The notes under the pieces are model-generated. The model made no database searches. It had not been told where the DNA came from and saw only the letters and a program-made list of their open reading frames with translations. This document shows, piece by piece, positions 20,407 to 31,099 of a DNA stretch of 64,000 bases. Made by a program: the position numbers and the translations under genes. The DNA lies in assembly GCA_029255685.2 (NCBI GenBank), contig CM055319.2, forward strand, positions 33,009,068 to 33,073,067, in the 5' to 3' direction. Source of the DNA: Silene conica (lineage: Eukaryota > Streptophyta > Magnoliopsida > Caryophyllales > Caryophyllaceae). Numbering within the stretch: the first letter of the stretch is position 1; each line of letters starts with the position of its first letter.

Positions 20407-23400
20407 ATGGTGAGACCTAGAGCTGCTGATAACATCGTTCTTCAGGCAATTCAGCATTTGCTTGAGACTCAGAGACAGCAGGCGGAGAATGTTCCACCTC
20501 CTCCACCGCCGGGCGGCGATGCTAATCGTCCGGGTAGCTTTTCCTGGATTGCTTCTCAGATGTCCCGAAGCCATGTTAGGACCTATGGAGGCGAGGCTGA
20601 CCCAGTAGCCCTCACAGAGTGGTTCAGAGAGATGGAAAAGAGCTTCACCTTATACTCAGTCGTTAGGGAGGATAGAGTGCGTTTAGCCGCTCACTTCCTG
20701 ACACTGGAGGCTGACCGTTGGTGGGCGTTGACTGGATCTACCGCTGTTCTTGACCCGTTGTTTGATTGGGAGGCTTTCAAAGACAGGCTCGAGGCGAGGT
20801 TCTATCCCAAGGAGTTGAGATCGCAGAGGTTGAAAGAATTTATGGATTTGAAGCAAGGGAAGATGACCGTTCAAGAATTCACTGACAAGTTCAACCAGTT
20901 AGCTCACTTTGCATCGAGATTTGTTCGTGATGAGGCTGAGAGGGTGTATTTCTACCGAGGGAAGCTAGGGCCGAGGATTGAGAGTATGGTTCGTCGTGAC
21001 TCTACTTCTTTTGTAGAGGTGTATGACGATGCTATTTGGGCCGAGAGCTCTATTCGTGCCATTGATGCTGAGACCCGTGCCGCTACTTCCAGTTTCACTT
21101 CTCACCAGAGATCAGTGTACCAGGGGAAGAGACCTTTTATTCCTTCTACTTCTTCGCCTTCTTCTCAGAAGAAGCGTTTTGAGAGGTTCTCTGCTCCGGT
21201 AGCTAAGACCACATTTCACACCGACACTGCTTCTACTGTTTGCCGCCGTTGTGGTAAACCGCTTCATCCAGGGTTTGATTGCTTCAAGAATGCCTATAAG
21301 TGTTATACTTGTAATGGATTTGGGCATAGATCATTTGATTGTCCTGAGAAGAATACTGTTCTTGGCAAGGCTGCCACTGCTGCTGCAGCGACCAGAGGAG
21401 GAAAGCCGAAGGGGAAGATCTTTGTGATGACTAGGGCTGAGGCAGAGGCTCATCCAGACATTGTTGCCGGTATCTTTTCTGTTCTTGGCGCTGAGTGCCT
21501 TATTTTATTCGATACTGGAGCTTCCTTGTCATTTATATCGACTCAGTTCGCCGACCGTCTAGCTCTTGAGTCTTCATTGGTTGAGGAGACTTCTATTTCC
21601 TTACCCTCTGGAGACGTGTTTTCCTGCTCTTCGTCCCATAGGGATGTTCCTATTGTTATTGGTCAAGCCACATTTCCAGCGGACTTACTGAGATTTCCTC
21701 TCGAGGAGTTTGACATTATCCTCGGTATGGATTGGCTATCGCGATACCATGCTCGCTTCGAGTGTCGCGACCAGAAAATCTGCTTGAGGAGTTCTTCGGG
21801 AGTTCGTGTTTCCTATAGGGGAACTCGCCCTCAAAGGGGTGTTCGTGTTATCTCTTCGATGAAAGCTTCTTATCTTCTTAGGAAGGGTTGCCAAGCCTTC
21901 CTGTGTGTTGTTACAGCTGCTAAACCATCGCTACCGAAGCTTGAAGATGTAGCCATTGTTTGTGAGTATCCAGATGTGTTCCCAGACGACTTGCCAGGGA
22001 TACCGCCAGAGAGAGATGTGGAGTTCACTATTGAGCTTGTTCCAGGTACCGGACCGATTTCTAAAGCTCCTTACCGTATGGCCCCGCCAGAGTTGAAAGA
22101 GTTGAAGCAGCAATTGGAAGAGATGATCGAGAAAGGTTTCATTAGACCTAGTGCTTCTCCGTGGGGTGCTCCCGTTTTGTTCGTAAAGAAGAAAGATGGT
22201 TCCATGAGATTGTGTATCGACTATAGAGAGCTGAACCGAGTGACCGTGAAGAACCGATATCCTTTGCCTAGGATTGATGATTTGTTTGATCAGTTGAGAG
22301 GTGCTTCGAGGTTTTCTAAGATTGATCTTCGATCGGGTTATCATCAGATTCCAGTGAGAGAGGCTGATATTGCAAAGACTGCTTTTCGTACCAGATATGG
22401 GCACTTTGAGTTTGTAGTCATGCCGTTTGGGTTGACTAATGCACCGGCGATTTTCATGGATCAGATGAACCGTACCTTCAGCGAGTACTTGGACACATGT
22501 GTTGTGGTTTTCATTGATGACATCTTGATATATTCAAAGACCGATGAGGAACATGCTGAGCATCTCCGATTGATTCTAGGGATTCTGCGCAAACAGAAGT
22601 GGTTCGCAAAGTTTTCGAAGTGTGAATTTTGGCTCTCAAAGGTTGCCTTTTTAGGACATGTGATATCCAGCGAGGGTGTGATGGTAGATCCCGCGAAGAT
22701 AGAGGCTGTGGTTGATTGGGAGAGTCCCAAGGATGTTGGAGAGATCCGTAGCTTTCTGGGTTTGGCTGGTTATTATCGTAGATTCGTTGAGGATTTCTCT
22801 AGATTAGCTCGCCCGATGACTCAGTTGCTGAAGAAGGAAGCCAAATTTGTGTGGACCGACAAGTGTGAGAGTTCTTTCCAGGAGTTGAAGACCAGATTAA
22901 CTTCCGCCCCTGTGTTAGCTTTGCCAGAGATCGGAGTGGATTTTGATGTGTATTGTGATGCTTCGATGCTAGGACTTGGATGCGTACTGATGCAGAGTGG
23001 TAAGGTGATAGCATATTCATCTAGACAGTTGAGAGTTCATGAGGTGAACTATCCGACTCATGATTTGGAGTTAGCCGCAGTTGTTCATGCCTTGAAGATG
23101 TGGCGTCATTACCTGATTGGATCCCATTGCCGCATTTTCACCGATCATAAGAGCTTAAAGTATATTTTCACACAGAAAGACCTTAACATGAGACAGAGAC
23201 GTTGGCTAGAGTTGGTGAAAGATTACGACATCGAGTTGTTATATCATGAGGGAAAAGCCAATGTAGTTGCAGATGCGCTTAGCCGCAAGACTTCTCACTC
23301 GATGAGTGCCATGAGAGTATTGCCCGATGAGTTGTGTTCCGAGTTCCGGAAGCTGAGATTAGAGATGGTGGGTAGTGATTTTGACTGGTTAGCTGCTATG

Positions 23401-24843
23401 ACTGCCGAGCCGTCTTTATATTGGGAGATTCGCCAGAGTTTGCCTTTAGATGCCGATTTCAAGAAGTTCGAGGCTAAGATTTCGAGTGGTGTTGCACCCG
23501 ACTTGGTGATTGATGCTGATGGTTTCCTTAGGTTCCGTGGTAGGATGTATGTTCCTGTAGTGCCAAATTTGAGGAAGAGGATCCTTGATGAGGCTCACTT
23601 GTCACCGTATTCCGTTCATCCGGGTAGAGAGAAAATGCATAAGGATTTGGGACTTACATTTTGGTGGCCCGGGATGAAGAGAGACATCATGGATTATGTT
23701 AGTAGATGCTTGACTTGCCAACAAGTCAAGATAGAGCATAGGAGACCAGGTGGTTTGCTACAGCCGCTTCCCGTTCCTCAGTGGAAGTGGGAGTGCATAT
23801 CTATGGACTTTGTTACCGCTTTGCCTAAGACCGTGGGAGGCAAAGATGCGATTTGGGTTATTGTTGATCGTTTAACTAAGTGTGCCAGATTCGTGCCGAT
23901 CAGAGAGACTTGGGATATGGATCGTTTAGCCAGGGCTTATATTGCTGAGATAGTCCGATATCACGGTGTGCCGAGAGAGATAGTTTCAGATCGTGATCCG
24001 AGGTTTTGTTCCAGATTCTGGAAGGCCTTGCAGGAGGCTATGGGTAGCCGTTTGTTGTTGAGCACTGCTTTTCATGCCGCGACCGATGGTCAGTCCGAGA
24101 GGACTATACAGACATTAGAGGATTTGCTCCGTGCTTGTGCCCTTGATTTTCAGAGTTCTTGGGAGCAGTGTTTGCCGTTGGTAGAGTTTTCTTACAACAA
24201 CAGTTATCATGCTTCCATTGGTATCGCTCCGTACGAGGCTCTATATGGTAGGAAGTGCCGTAGCCCTATTTGTTGGGATCAGGCTAGTGATGTTCGTGAC
24301 CTTGGACCTGATCAGCTAGCTGTGACCATTGACCGTGTACAGCTCATTAGGAATAGGATGAAAGCCGCTCAAGACCGGCAGAAGTCCTATGCAGATGTCC
24401 GTCGTCGACCCTTAGAGTTCGAGGAGGGTGACCGTGTCTTTTTGAGGGTGTCTCCGATGAAAGGTGTAAAAAGATTTGGCGTTATGGGCAAGCTAAGCCC
24501 TAAGTACATTGGACCTTTCGTGATTGCAAAGAAGATTGGCGCCGTAGCTTATCGTTTGGACTTGCCTCCTAGCTTGGGCAAGGTTCATAACGTTTTTCAC
24601 GTTTCCCAGCTCCGCAGATATATTAGTGACCCGAGTCACGTTTTGCCTAGAGAGATCGAGAACCTGGAGCCGAGTCTTGCTTTCGAGGAGCGTCCCGTGA
24701 AGATCCTTGACCGACAGGAGAGGAAGCTTAGGAGCAAGGTGGTACCCTTGGTGAAGATTCTATGGCGTTGCGGTGATGTCGAGGAGCAGACTTGGGAGAC
24801 CGAGGCTTCGATGCGTTCTGCGCATCCCTTCTTATTCGACTGA
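20407..24843 (+). CDS. gag-pol: Tekay-type Gag-Pol polyprotein with chromodomain
   Basis: 1478 residues in one uninterrupted frame from the ATG at 20407, about 150 bp after the PBS. Order: gag core (about 55-220), CCHC zinc knuckle (C299, C302, H307, C312), aspartic protease DTGA (369-372), reverse transcriptase (about 560-750) with FIDD at 702-705, RNase H (about 845-960, first Asp in YCDAS), integrase zinc-binding H1064, H1071, C1101 and C1104, integrase catalytic D1134, D1195 and E1231, then a C-terminal chromodomain-like part (about 1425-1478, with the aromatic W residues in ILWR and TWE). Chromodomains in this lineage direct insertion to particular chromatin. All catalytic residues I can check are present, so the element may be autonomous. 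Polyprotein processing is presumably by its own protease. Confidence 0.95.
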   Translation: MVRPRAADNIVLQAIQHLLETQRQQAENVPPPPPPGGDANRPGSFSWIASQMSRSHVRTYGGEADPVALTEWFREMEKSFTLYSVVREDRVRLAAHFLTLEADRWWALTGSTAVLDPLFDWEAFKDRLEARFYPKELRSQRLKEFMDLKQGKMTVQEFTDKFNQLAHFASRFVRDEAERVYFYRGKLGPRIESMVRRDSTSFVEVYDDAIWAESSIRAIDAETRAATSSFTSHQRSVYQGKRPFIPSTSSPSSQKKRFERFSAPVAKTTFHTDTASTVCRRCGKPLHPGFDCFKNAYKCYTCNGFGHRSFDCPEKNTVLGKAATAAAATRGGKPKGKIFVMTRAEAEAHPDIVAGIFSVLGAECLILFDTGASLSFISTQFADRLALESSLVEETSISLPSGDVFSCSSSHRDVPIVIGQATFPADLLRFPLEEFDIILGMDWLSRYHARFECRDQKICLRSSSGVRVSYRGTRPQRGVRVISSMKASYLLRKGCQAFLCVVTAAKPSLPKLEDVAIVCEYPDVFPDDLPGIPPERDVEFTIELVPGTGPISKAPYRMAPPELKELKQQLEEMIEKGFIRPSASPWGAPVLFVKKKDGSMRLCIDYRELNRVTVKNRYPLPRIDDLFDQLRGASRFSKIDLRSGYHQIPVREADIAKTAFRTRYGHFEFVVMPFGLTNAPAIFMDQMNRTFSEYLDTCVVVFIDDILIYSKTDEEHAEHLRLILGILRKQKWFAKFSKCEFWLSKVAFLGHVISSEGVMVDPAKIEAVVDWESPKDVGEIRSFLGLAGYYRRFVEDFSRLARPMTQLLKKEAKFVWTDKCESSFQELKTRLTSAPVLALPEIGVDFDVYCDASMLGLGCVLMQSGKVIAYSSRQLRVHEVNYPTHDLELAAVVHALKMWRHYLIGSHCRIFTDHKSLKYIFTQKDLNMRQRRWLELVKDYDIELLYHEGKANVVADALSRKTSHSMSAMRVLPDELCSEFRKLRLEMVGSDFDWLAAMTAEPSLYWEIRQSLPLDADFKKFEAKISSGVAPDLVIDADGFLRFRGRMYVPVVPNLRKRILDEAHLSPYSVHPGREKMHKDLGLTFWWPGMKRDIMDYVSRCLTCQQVKIEHRRPGGLLQPLPVPQWKWECISMDFVTALPKTVGGKDAIWVIVDRLTKCARFVPIRETWDMDRLARAYIAEIVRYHGVPREIVSDRDPRFCSRFWKALQEAMGSRLLLSTAFHAATDGQSERTIQTLEDLLRACALDFQSSWEQCLPLVEFSYNNSYHASIGIAPYEALYGRKCRSPICWDQASDVRDLGPDQLAVTIDRVQLIRNRMKAAQDRQKSYADVRRRPLEFEEGDRVFLRVSPMKGVKRFGVMGKLSPKYIGPFVIAKKIGAVAYRLDLPPSLGKVHNVFHVSQLRRYISDPSHVLPREIENLEPSLAFEERPVKILDRQERKLRSKVVPLVKILWRCGDVEEQTWETEASMRSAHPFLFD

Positions 24844-24894
24844 GGTATAGTATATAGATTTTTATCCGTTCGAGTTTCGAGGACGAAACTTTTC

Positions 24895-24906
24895 GAAGTT
24901 GGGGTG
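24895..24906 (+). other. Polypurine tract of the Tekay-type element
   Basis: GAAGTTGGGGTGA lies just upstream of the 3' LTR start at 24909. Confidence 0.65.
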
Positions 24907-24908
24907 AT

Positions 24909-27900
24909 TGTAACAGCCCATATTTTCGTAAAGTCTAATTTAAGCGATTTTAATTATTTTAAGTAACAAAATAATATTTTAATAATTTAATTCGGAAATT
25001 TTTATGAGATAAGTAAGATCCGTCTTAAGAACCTTAAGTCCTTAAGACGAATACAACTTGGCATTTTAATTCTCGACATAAATACTTCCTTGATATCCGT
25101 TTTTAAACCCGTATCCATTTAAGCAAAACGGAAAAGACAACCCAATTGTCCTTTATAAACCCTTTAGTCGACATATGCATCCCCTCAACATCTCTTTTTA
25201 CTGTAAACAACATTTTCACAAAAACCTCCATTGTTACTCCTTACTTTCAAGCTTTTCTCCCTCATTTCTTCATCAAATCGCGAAAGTAAGTACATTTTCG
25301 GAATCCTTGTTCGATTTCCTAATCATCCATCACTTTCATTTTTCATTCGTCGACTTCCAAAAATCGGCTGTTTTGGCTTGGATTCGTTTTTGGATGTTTA
25401 AACCGTTTTCTATGATTGTAGGGGTTGGCCTTGACGATCCCGACGTGGACTCTTACGTGGTAGAGGAGGATCACTTGCCGGAATAAGCTTAAAGGTGACG
25501 ATAATGAGATAACTCGGCCTTTATTGTGTATATTAGCATGCTTGGTGATTTTGATGTTTGTTCTTCTGATTTTATTCAAGTTCTATGATTATTGGACTTA
25601 GTATCATGATTAGGATGTTGTTTATGTGGAGAATTCATGATCCAAGATGTGGTTATGTGTTCCTTGATTCATTTTCAGTTTTTCCTAAATTGCGACGGAT
25701 ACTTGTTAATTCCATTTGAGGATTGTTATGGGGATTGTATGCTGATAAAATAGTGATATTAGATGTGTATGATGTTGGGCAAATCATGCTTGTAGTAATT
25801 TCTGAAGTTTACATGTCGATTTATGAAGTTTTGTGAAGTTGGGAAATTGCGTTTTTCGGTAACAGGCTCTCTGAGCCGGTCGACCGACCGGCCGCCGGTC
25901 GACCGGCTGAGAGCGTTTCTTGATATTTTTGTGTTTTACGCGAGACTTTGAGACCATAGGAAATAAGTCTCCCAGCCGGCAGACCGGCCGCCTGCCAGCC
26001 GGCTGGGAGTGCGTTGTATTGTATTTTGTAGTTTGGAAAACCTAAGGGTAGTCCCAGCCGGCAGACCGGCCGCCTGCCAGCCGGCTGGGAGTGCGTTTTT
26101 GTCGTTGCGTGTTTTCAAGTTTTAAGGAGGCTGAGTTCCCAGCCGGCCGACCGGCTGCCTGCCGACCGGCTGGGAGTTCGTGTTTTGTTTCAGAAAAGAA
26201 AGAAGAGGCTGAGGTGGTCACCAGCCGGCCGACCGGCTGCCTGCCGACCGGCTGGGGACCCCTGTAGGCTATTTTGAGTTTTTCGTAATTTGATCGTAAC
26301 TTTCAAACGGTTAATCGGTTTTACTTGAAACTTGTTTTGTGTACCTTTGACATGTATTTGAGGTCCCCGGAGAATGGGCAACATTATATTGGGTTCGGGA
26401 ATATAGTGAGGATAGAGACCCCCCGGTCGGGCAACCGAAAGGGAAACCGGCTCTCCCTCATCTTAGTTCTCGAGGTCGATCGAATGTTGATTAGAAGTTA
26501 AAGGTAGAACTATAGAGTAGTTCATAGACTTGAATGATATTGTTTTGATGCGTATTAAGTTATGCCTTAAGCTGGCCTCTGAACTTAATACGTAGGTTGT
26601 TTGTCGTGTATGGGAACATGCGTTGAGTTTTCGCCTCTGAGTTCCATACATGTCTGTTTGTCGTGTCTGGGACATGCGTTGAGTTTTCGCCTCTGAGTCC
26701 AGACATGTATGTGTGATCGCGTCAGGACATGCTTTAAGCTGGCCTCTGAGTCTGACGAGTAGAGCAACTGCACGACGGGGCAGTCAGGTTGTCATACCTT
26801 ACCCGGAGTGCAGGTGTTTGGTGCTAGAACATGCGTTGAGTTTTCGCCTCTGAGTTTAGTACCTTGTGATGTAGTAGGGGACCATGCGTTGAGTTTTCGC
26901 CTCTGAGTTCCTTACTTGTGATAGTGAATTGAATGCTAGTCCATGCGTTGAGTTTTCGCCTCTGAGTTTAGTACCTTGTGATGTAGTAGGGGACCATGCG
27001 TTGAGTTTTCGCCTCTGAGTTCCTTACTTGTGATAGTGAATTGAATGCTAGTCCATGCGTTGAGTTTTCGCCTCTGAGTCTAGTGTTCTGTGAAAGCCGG
27101 TCCATGCGTTGAGTTTTCGCCTCTGAGTCCTTGCCTGATATAGTGAACTTGGTATCTAGGTTATGCGTTAAGATGTCGCCTCTGAACCTTTATACTTGCT
27201 GAATGATTTAGTACCTTGGTTATGCGTTAAGATGTCGCCTCCGAACCTTCGTACTTGCTGTGTTATATCTGCTTGCCTTGATGATGGTACAGTGTCAGAT
27301 ATGCCTAGTATGTTATCGTTGTTATGTGTTATGTGGTTAAATCATCCAAGGCATTGGATGACTCTTAGTTCGGTTTCATAAATAATTGGATTGAAAGACC
27401 CCCCGACTGGGTAACCAGTAGGGAAACCGGCTCTCCTTCCTACTTGTTTATGAAGTTAGTTGAGAGCCGTGCATGGTAATCGCATGATGGTAAGAGATCA
27501 GATGATGAGTTGTTTATGCTTCACATGTTGATATATGTTGGAGTATTCTGTATTGTTTTATATGTGCGTGTTGTCACAAAAGGTGGCTAGGAGAACTCTA
27601 GTCACTCCCCACTGATTGTGGCGTACATGTTTTCATGTATGTAGGTACATGCAGGGTTGGAGATCAGGGTTACAGGAGAGCTAGCGAGTGATGATCCCTT
27701 CATCAGATGACATACCCGTTTACGCTTAGCTAGACTCTTAGACTTGTTGTTTATGTTTTGGTGCCTGTAGGGATGTTCCATCCCAGGCGATGTATATATA
27801 TTCTGTTTCCGTACTTAGACCTGTTACTTATCTATTTTGGTTTCAGTTTCAGTTTACGTTTCAGTTTAAGGCTTCTCGCACGTTGTTTTATCTTCTAAAA

Positions 27901-27970
27901 AGTTTTAAATTCCGCTGCAATTTTGGTACTTTTATGTGTTTACGTTTCCGCTTTCGCGAGGGGTTTTACA
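24909..27970 (+). repeat. 3' LTR of the Tekay-type element
   Basis: 3062 bp, appears identical to 17179-20240, with the palindromes at 25867-26260 and the stem-loop array at 26551-27255. Confidence 0.95.
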
Positions 27971-27975
27971 TCCGG
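27971..27975. repeat. Target-site duplication TCCGG, right copy
   Basis: Matches 17174-17178. Removing the insertion joins the two parts of the Athila-like sequence in one minus-strand reading frame (apart from an upstream TAG). Confidence 0.95.
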
Positions 27976-27990
27976 AGTCAAAAGAACACT

Positions 27991-29214
27991 CTACTTAGGA
28001 ACGCTGGTCGGCCGACCAACAGCAGCGGTCGGTCGACCAGAATCTGCAACATCCGAAATTTTCTTTTCTCCAGAATCTGATCTCACGTCAGGAACCGAGG
28101 TCGGTCGACCTACAGTAGCGGTCGGTCGACCTACAGTAGCGGTCGGTCGACCTCCTGTCCTGTTGACGGGATCAGATTCTTCGTTTTGAACCTCGGCAGA
28201 ATCATCTTTTTGGGTTGATCCTTCACAAACACGGCCACTCCTAAGATTTATGGCATTTAATGTCTCCATGGGTCCCTCACAACTAGTTGGAGAGCTAGTT
28301 ATTCGGTTGGCTATGTTTATCAAGTGTTCTTCAAAAACCTTTGAGGAGGCCATATGAGCCTTACCAATCTCTATAACCTGCCTTGTTAAAACACCAACTA
28401 GAGCTCTCAGGTTCTCAATCTCACCCGTGCTGTCAACCGTAGTAACTAGGTTCGCACTTTCAAGCTTCAGCTGAGTTGCCTCAAGCTTTTCAAAACGGGC
28501 TTCAACTGTTGTCTCAAGAGCCATCACTCTATTCATCTCCACATTCAGCCTCCTTGAATTCCCACGTGAACTCTTAAAAGCAGCCCTATGCACCGCCATG
28601 TCTTCAATGGTTTCCCAACCCTTCATATGGTCGGTGTTATTCTGGAATCTGCCATTGGCGGCCGCATCAAGAATCATCTTATAATCATCGTAAAGGGCGT
28701 TGTAAAATCGGTTACACAGGTCCCATTGTTGAAAGTTATGGTGAGGGATAGAACGGACCAAATTCTTGAACCGATCCCATGCTTCACAAAATCCTTCATC
28801 AGGTCCCTGTTGAAAGTTACGGATTTGGCTTCTCAAGTCTTCGGCTTTTGCAAGAGGCAAGTATTTCTTGTAAAAAGCCAATGCCAAGGAAGTCCAATCC
28901 GTGACCTTCTCAGCTGTCCTATCAAGGTAGCGGTACCAATCTCGCGCGACATCTTTTAATGAGAATAGGAACATCATTGCCAGCACCTCGTCTCTAGTCA
29001 CCCCGTCAGGTATGGGTATGGCACAACAATAATCCGTGAAGGTTGTAACATGCTTCATTGGATCTTCGTCGGGTAGACAAGAAAACTGACTCCGTTCCAC
29101 CAAAAAGATGTTATTTGGGTGGAGCACAAAGGAGCCAGTGGTGGGGGTAGGCAAGGCGAATCCCTTTGGTAAATCTTGAGCCTTTGGCTGTAGGTGGTCA
29201 TAAATAGAATCCAT
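27991..29214 (-). CDS. gag: Athila-like Gag protein
   Basis: 407 residues from the ATG at 29214, about 150 bp after the PBS. The gag core domain is at about residues 45-190 (FLFSLKDVARDWY, FYKKYLPLAKAEDLRSQI, EAWDRFKNLVRSIPHH). A predicted helical linker follows, then five Gly-Arg-Pro-Thr units encoded by the paired 12-mers, and a TAG at 27991-27993. Beyond the TAG the same frame would continue through the insertion point into 16897-17178, so the TAG probably truncates the original product. No CCHC knuckle is seen. Gag forms the virus-like particle and packages element RNA in the cytoplasm. Confidence 0.85.
   Translation of the reverse strand: MDSIYDHLQPKAQDLPKGFALPTPTTGSFVLHPNNIFLVERSQFSCLPDEDPMKHVTTFTDYCCAIPIPDGVTRDEVLAMMFLFSLKDVARDWYRYLDRTAEKVTDWTSLALAFYKKYLPLAKAEDLRSQIRNFQQGPDEGFCEAWDRFKNLVRSIPHHNFQQWDLCNRFYNALYDDYKMILDAAANGRFQNNTDHMKGWETIEDMAVHRAAFKSSRGNSRRLNVEMNRVMALETTVEARFEKLEATQLKLESANLVTTVDSTGEIENLRALVGVLTRQVIEIGKAHMASSKVFEEHLINIANRITSSPTSCEGPMETLNAINLRSGRVCEGSTQKDDSAEVQNEESDPVNRTGGRPTATVGRPTATVGRPTSVPDVRSDSGEKKISDVADSGRPTAAVGRPTSVPK
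28006..28152 (-). repeat. In-frame paired and tripled 12-mers in gag
   Basis: Plus-strand starts are 28006/28027 and 28099/28120/28141, all 21 bp apart. Read on the minus strand each encodes Gly-Arg-Pro-Thr, with the three-residue spacers ATV or AAV. Confidence 0.92.
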
Positions 29215-29292
29215 ATCTAAACAAGAGAGTACTCAAGCCTTCCTCTCAAAAACCTGTCTTCTAAACAAAACTAGAAGAAAAGGTAAGTAACG

Positions 29293-29320
29293 GTCTTAAG
29301 GAGCCGAAGTTCCTTAAGAC
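29293..29320 (-). other. Conserved 12-bp leader hairpin (copy 3)
   Basis: GTCTTAAGGAGC, loop CGAA, GTTCCTTAAGAC. One position differs from the copy at 56-83 and leaves an A-C mismatch on the minus strand (G-T on the plus strand). Confidence 0.7.
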
Positions 29321-29364
29321 AAGGAAAAATAAACTAAAAATTAACAAACAAAATTATACCGCCT

Positions 29365-29381
29365 CCCCGGCAACGGCGCCA
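29365..29381 (-). other. Primer-binding site, tRNA-Asp
   Basis: Same 17-nt tRNA-Asp complement as at 128-144, adjacent to LTR B. Confidence 0.95.
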
Positions 29382-29386
29382 AAATT

Positions 29387-30659
29387 TGACACCCGTCGTT
29401 GAGGGGTGCCAAAGATAAGATTTATAAAACCTCAGCTTAAACTTAGATAGGATAAGTCAAGGGTCGAACCACAGAGAGACAAGGTTAATTATGTTCGTGA
29501 ATTTAAAGTCTATTGCAAGTAACCAAAAAGGGGGGTTGATTTGAGATTTAAACTAATAACTAAAATAACAAAATAAACAAGAGAAATAAAATAAGGTAAA
29601 AGGAGATTAGGAACTTTGGTTCCCCATGGTTAAAACAAGTCAATGAAGGGTAAAATAATCAAATAACACAATCCCAAGGAACAAAGAATAAACCTTTAGG
29701 TCAATATTCTACCCAATCCTTACGGTCTTAGGGTTCCTAGAAAAGCACTAAACTTTCGTTCATATGGCAATCCCAAAGTTGTTGTTAAACTAATCCTAAT
29801 AATCTTTCAATCTTAAGGATTAGTTCACCAACAACAATGGGGGATTGGTAATTCAATCATTAAACTATCAAAATCAAATCTTTACCATGGTTCCCCTAAT
29901 TCCTAATCACAAGAATTAGCTATGCATACTTCTAATTATGAAACTAACAATAACTAAGAACATCAAAGGAATCAACATAATTAAAGATAACAATAAAAGG
30001 GGAAACATGAATTAAGAAACAACAATAAGATGAATAACAAGATTAAATAAAAAGGGAAGATTGAATTGTAGCAAACTTACAACTTAATTGGAAAATCTGA
30101 GAACAAAGATGAAAGCTTGAATAAAATCTCTTTCTAACTATGGAGTCCTTGAATAACATAAGATGCTTTGATAATAAAAATTACTTGCTAATGGAATTAC
30201 TTTTCTAATAAAATTGCTTGACCTAATTGGAGAGTTTAGGTCTCCTTAAATAAGAATTATTACAAGATTAGGAAAGTAGAAACACGAAATAAAAGTCCCC
30301 GGGTCAGCATCTGGTCGGTCGACCTCTGATGCGGGTCGGTCGACCACTTTAAGCGCTGCTGGGCTTTCCTGCGAACTGGGCTCAGGTCGGCCGACTTCTC
30401 TGGTGGGTCGGTCGACCGCTTCTGGCCCAATAACAACACACGGATGTGCAACTCGGATCCTTACTCCGCATTAGCACTCAAAACAGCTTCCGAAAGGCAA
30501 ATAAGGTTCAGTTTTTGCTCACTTCCGCGTATTCCTACATATAAAACATAGAAATGCCAAAGTAAACCGTTTCGGGAGAAAAAGCAACTAAAAGTCACGA
30601 AAATGTAAGAAAATACGTGCCAAAAGAATAAATAAAATGCATAAAATAGGCACGTATCA
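29387..30659 (-). repeat. Athila-like LTR B (5' LTR)
   Basis: 1273 bp, TG...CA on the minus strand, about 8 differences from LTR A. It holds the empty site of the 746-8325 insertion and paired 12-mers at 30313-30345 and 30385-30417. Confidence 0.93.
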
Positions 30660-30857
30660 ATGCGTATATTCATACAAATCACACTCATATTCAAAACTAA
30701 GATATAAACTCATGTTCTCAATGCTTGGAAATAACAACATATTCATGTCACTCATCATGTAACTTCACTTTCATGTTTCACAGTATACATATATACTCAT
30801 CCATCTTTCACATCATAACTTACCTCATTATCTTGGCGCTGAAATGTTAGTACAACA
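30660..30857. other. Unassigned AT-rich sequence between two elements
   Basis: About 200 bp between the Athila-like LTR B and the copia element. No coding or structural feature is recognised. It may be part of the older sequence into which the copia element and perhaps the Athila-like array inserted. Confidence 0.5.
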
Positions 30858-31020
30858 TGTAGGGAATATAACATGTATTCGCCCTAAACATGAAGGATTA
30901 TAACGAATTTTATAGTTGTGAATTATGGTCATAAGATAATTAAAAACATGAAAAAGAATACAACCTTTGGTCCTTGTGCGAAAGGCCTAAGAACAGGAAT
31001 TAAAGCAAATTCCCTCCTAT
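30858..31020 (-). repeat. Copia 3' LTR, left part
   Basis: Collinear with 48139-48301. Its right edge is the LINE insertion point, where TTCCCTCCTAT is repeated at 40811-40821. Confidence 0.92.
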
Positions 31021-31099
31021 GCATCAACACAAAGAAAAGAAAAAAAACCCTAATGAGGCGATTAGCAGCCATCATTAGGGCTTGATTTCCTGCTTCATT

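Larger units (their letters stand above)
17179..27970 (+). mobile_element. Complete Tekay-type chromodomain Ty3/gypsy element
   Basis: Two 3062-bp LTRs, an initiator tRNA-Met PBS, a single 1478-codon gag-pol frame, a polypurine tract and a 5-bp duplication make a complete 10,792-bp element. The long LTRs and the C-terminal chromodomain-like region point to the Tekay (Del) lineage. No difference between the LTRs was noticed by eye and every repeated feature keeps an exact 7730-bp offset, so the insertion is very recent. It lies in the Athila-like coding region in opposite orientation. Confidence 0.95.
150..30659 (-). mobile_element. Athila-like Ty3/gypsy retrotransposon with two nested insertions
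   Basis: Order on the minus strand: 5' LTR (29387-30659), tRNA-Asp PBS, leader hairpin, gag, protease-RT-RNase H-integrase, an extra ORF downstream of pol, a 3' UTR with an internal polypurine tract, terminal polypurine tract, 3' LTR (150-9008). Athila membership rests on the PBS, the gag and pol type and the extra ORF. Removing the insertions 746-8330 and 17179-27975 leaves about 15 kb. The LTRs differ by about 8 positions in 1273 by eye. The element is not coding-competent as it stands: gag ends in a TAG at 27991, there is a frame break before protease, a TAG interrupts the third ORF, and the Tekay-type element separates gag from pol. The right flank begins at 30660; the matching target-site copy would lie beyond the left edge. 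Confidence 0.88.
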
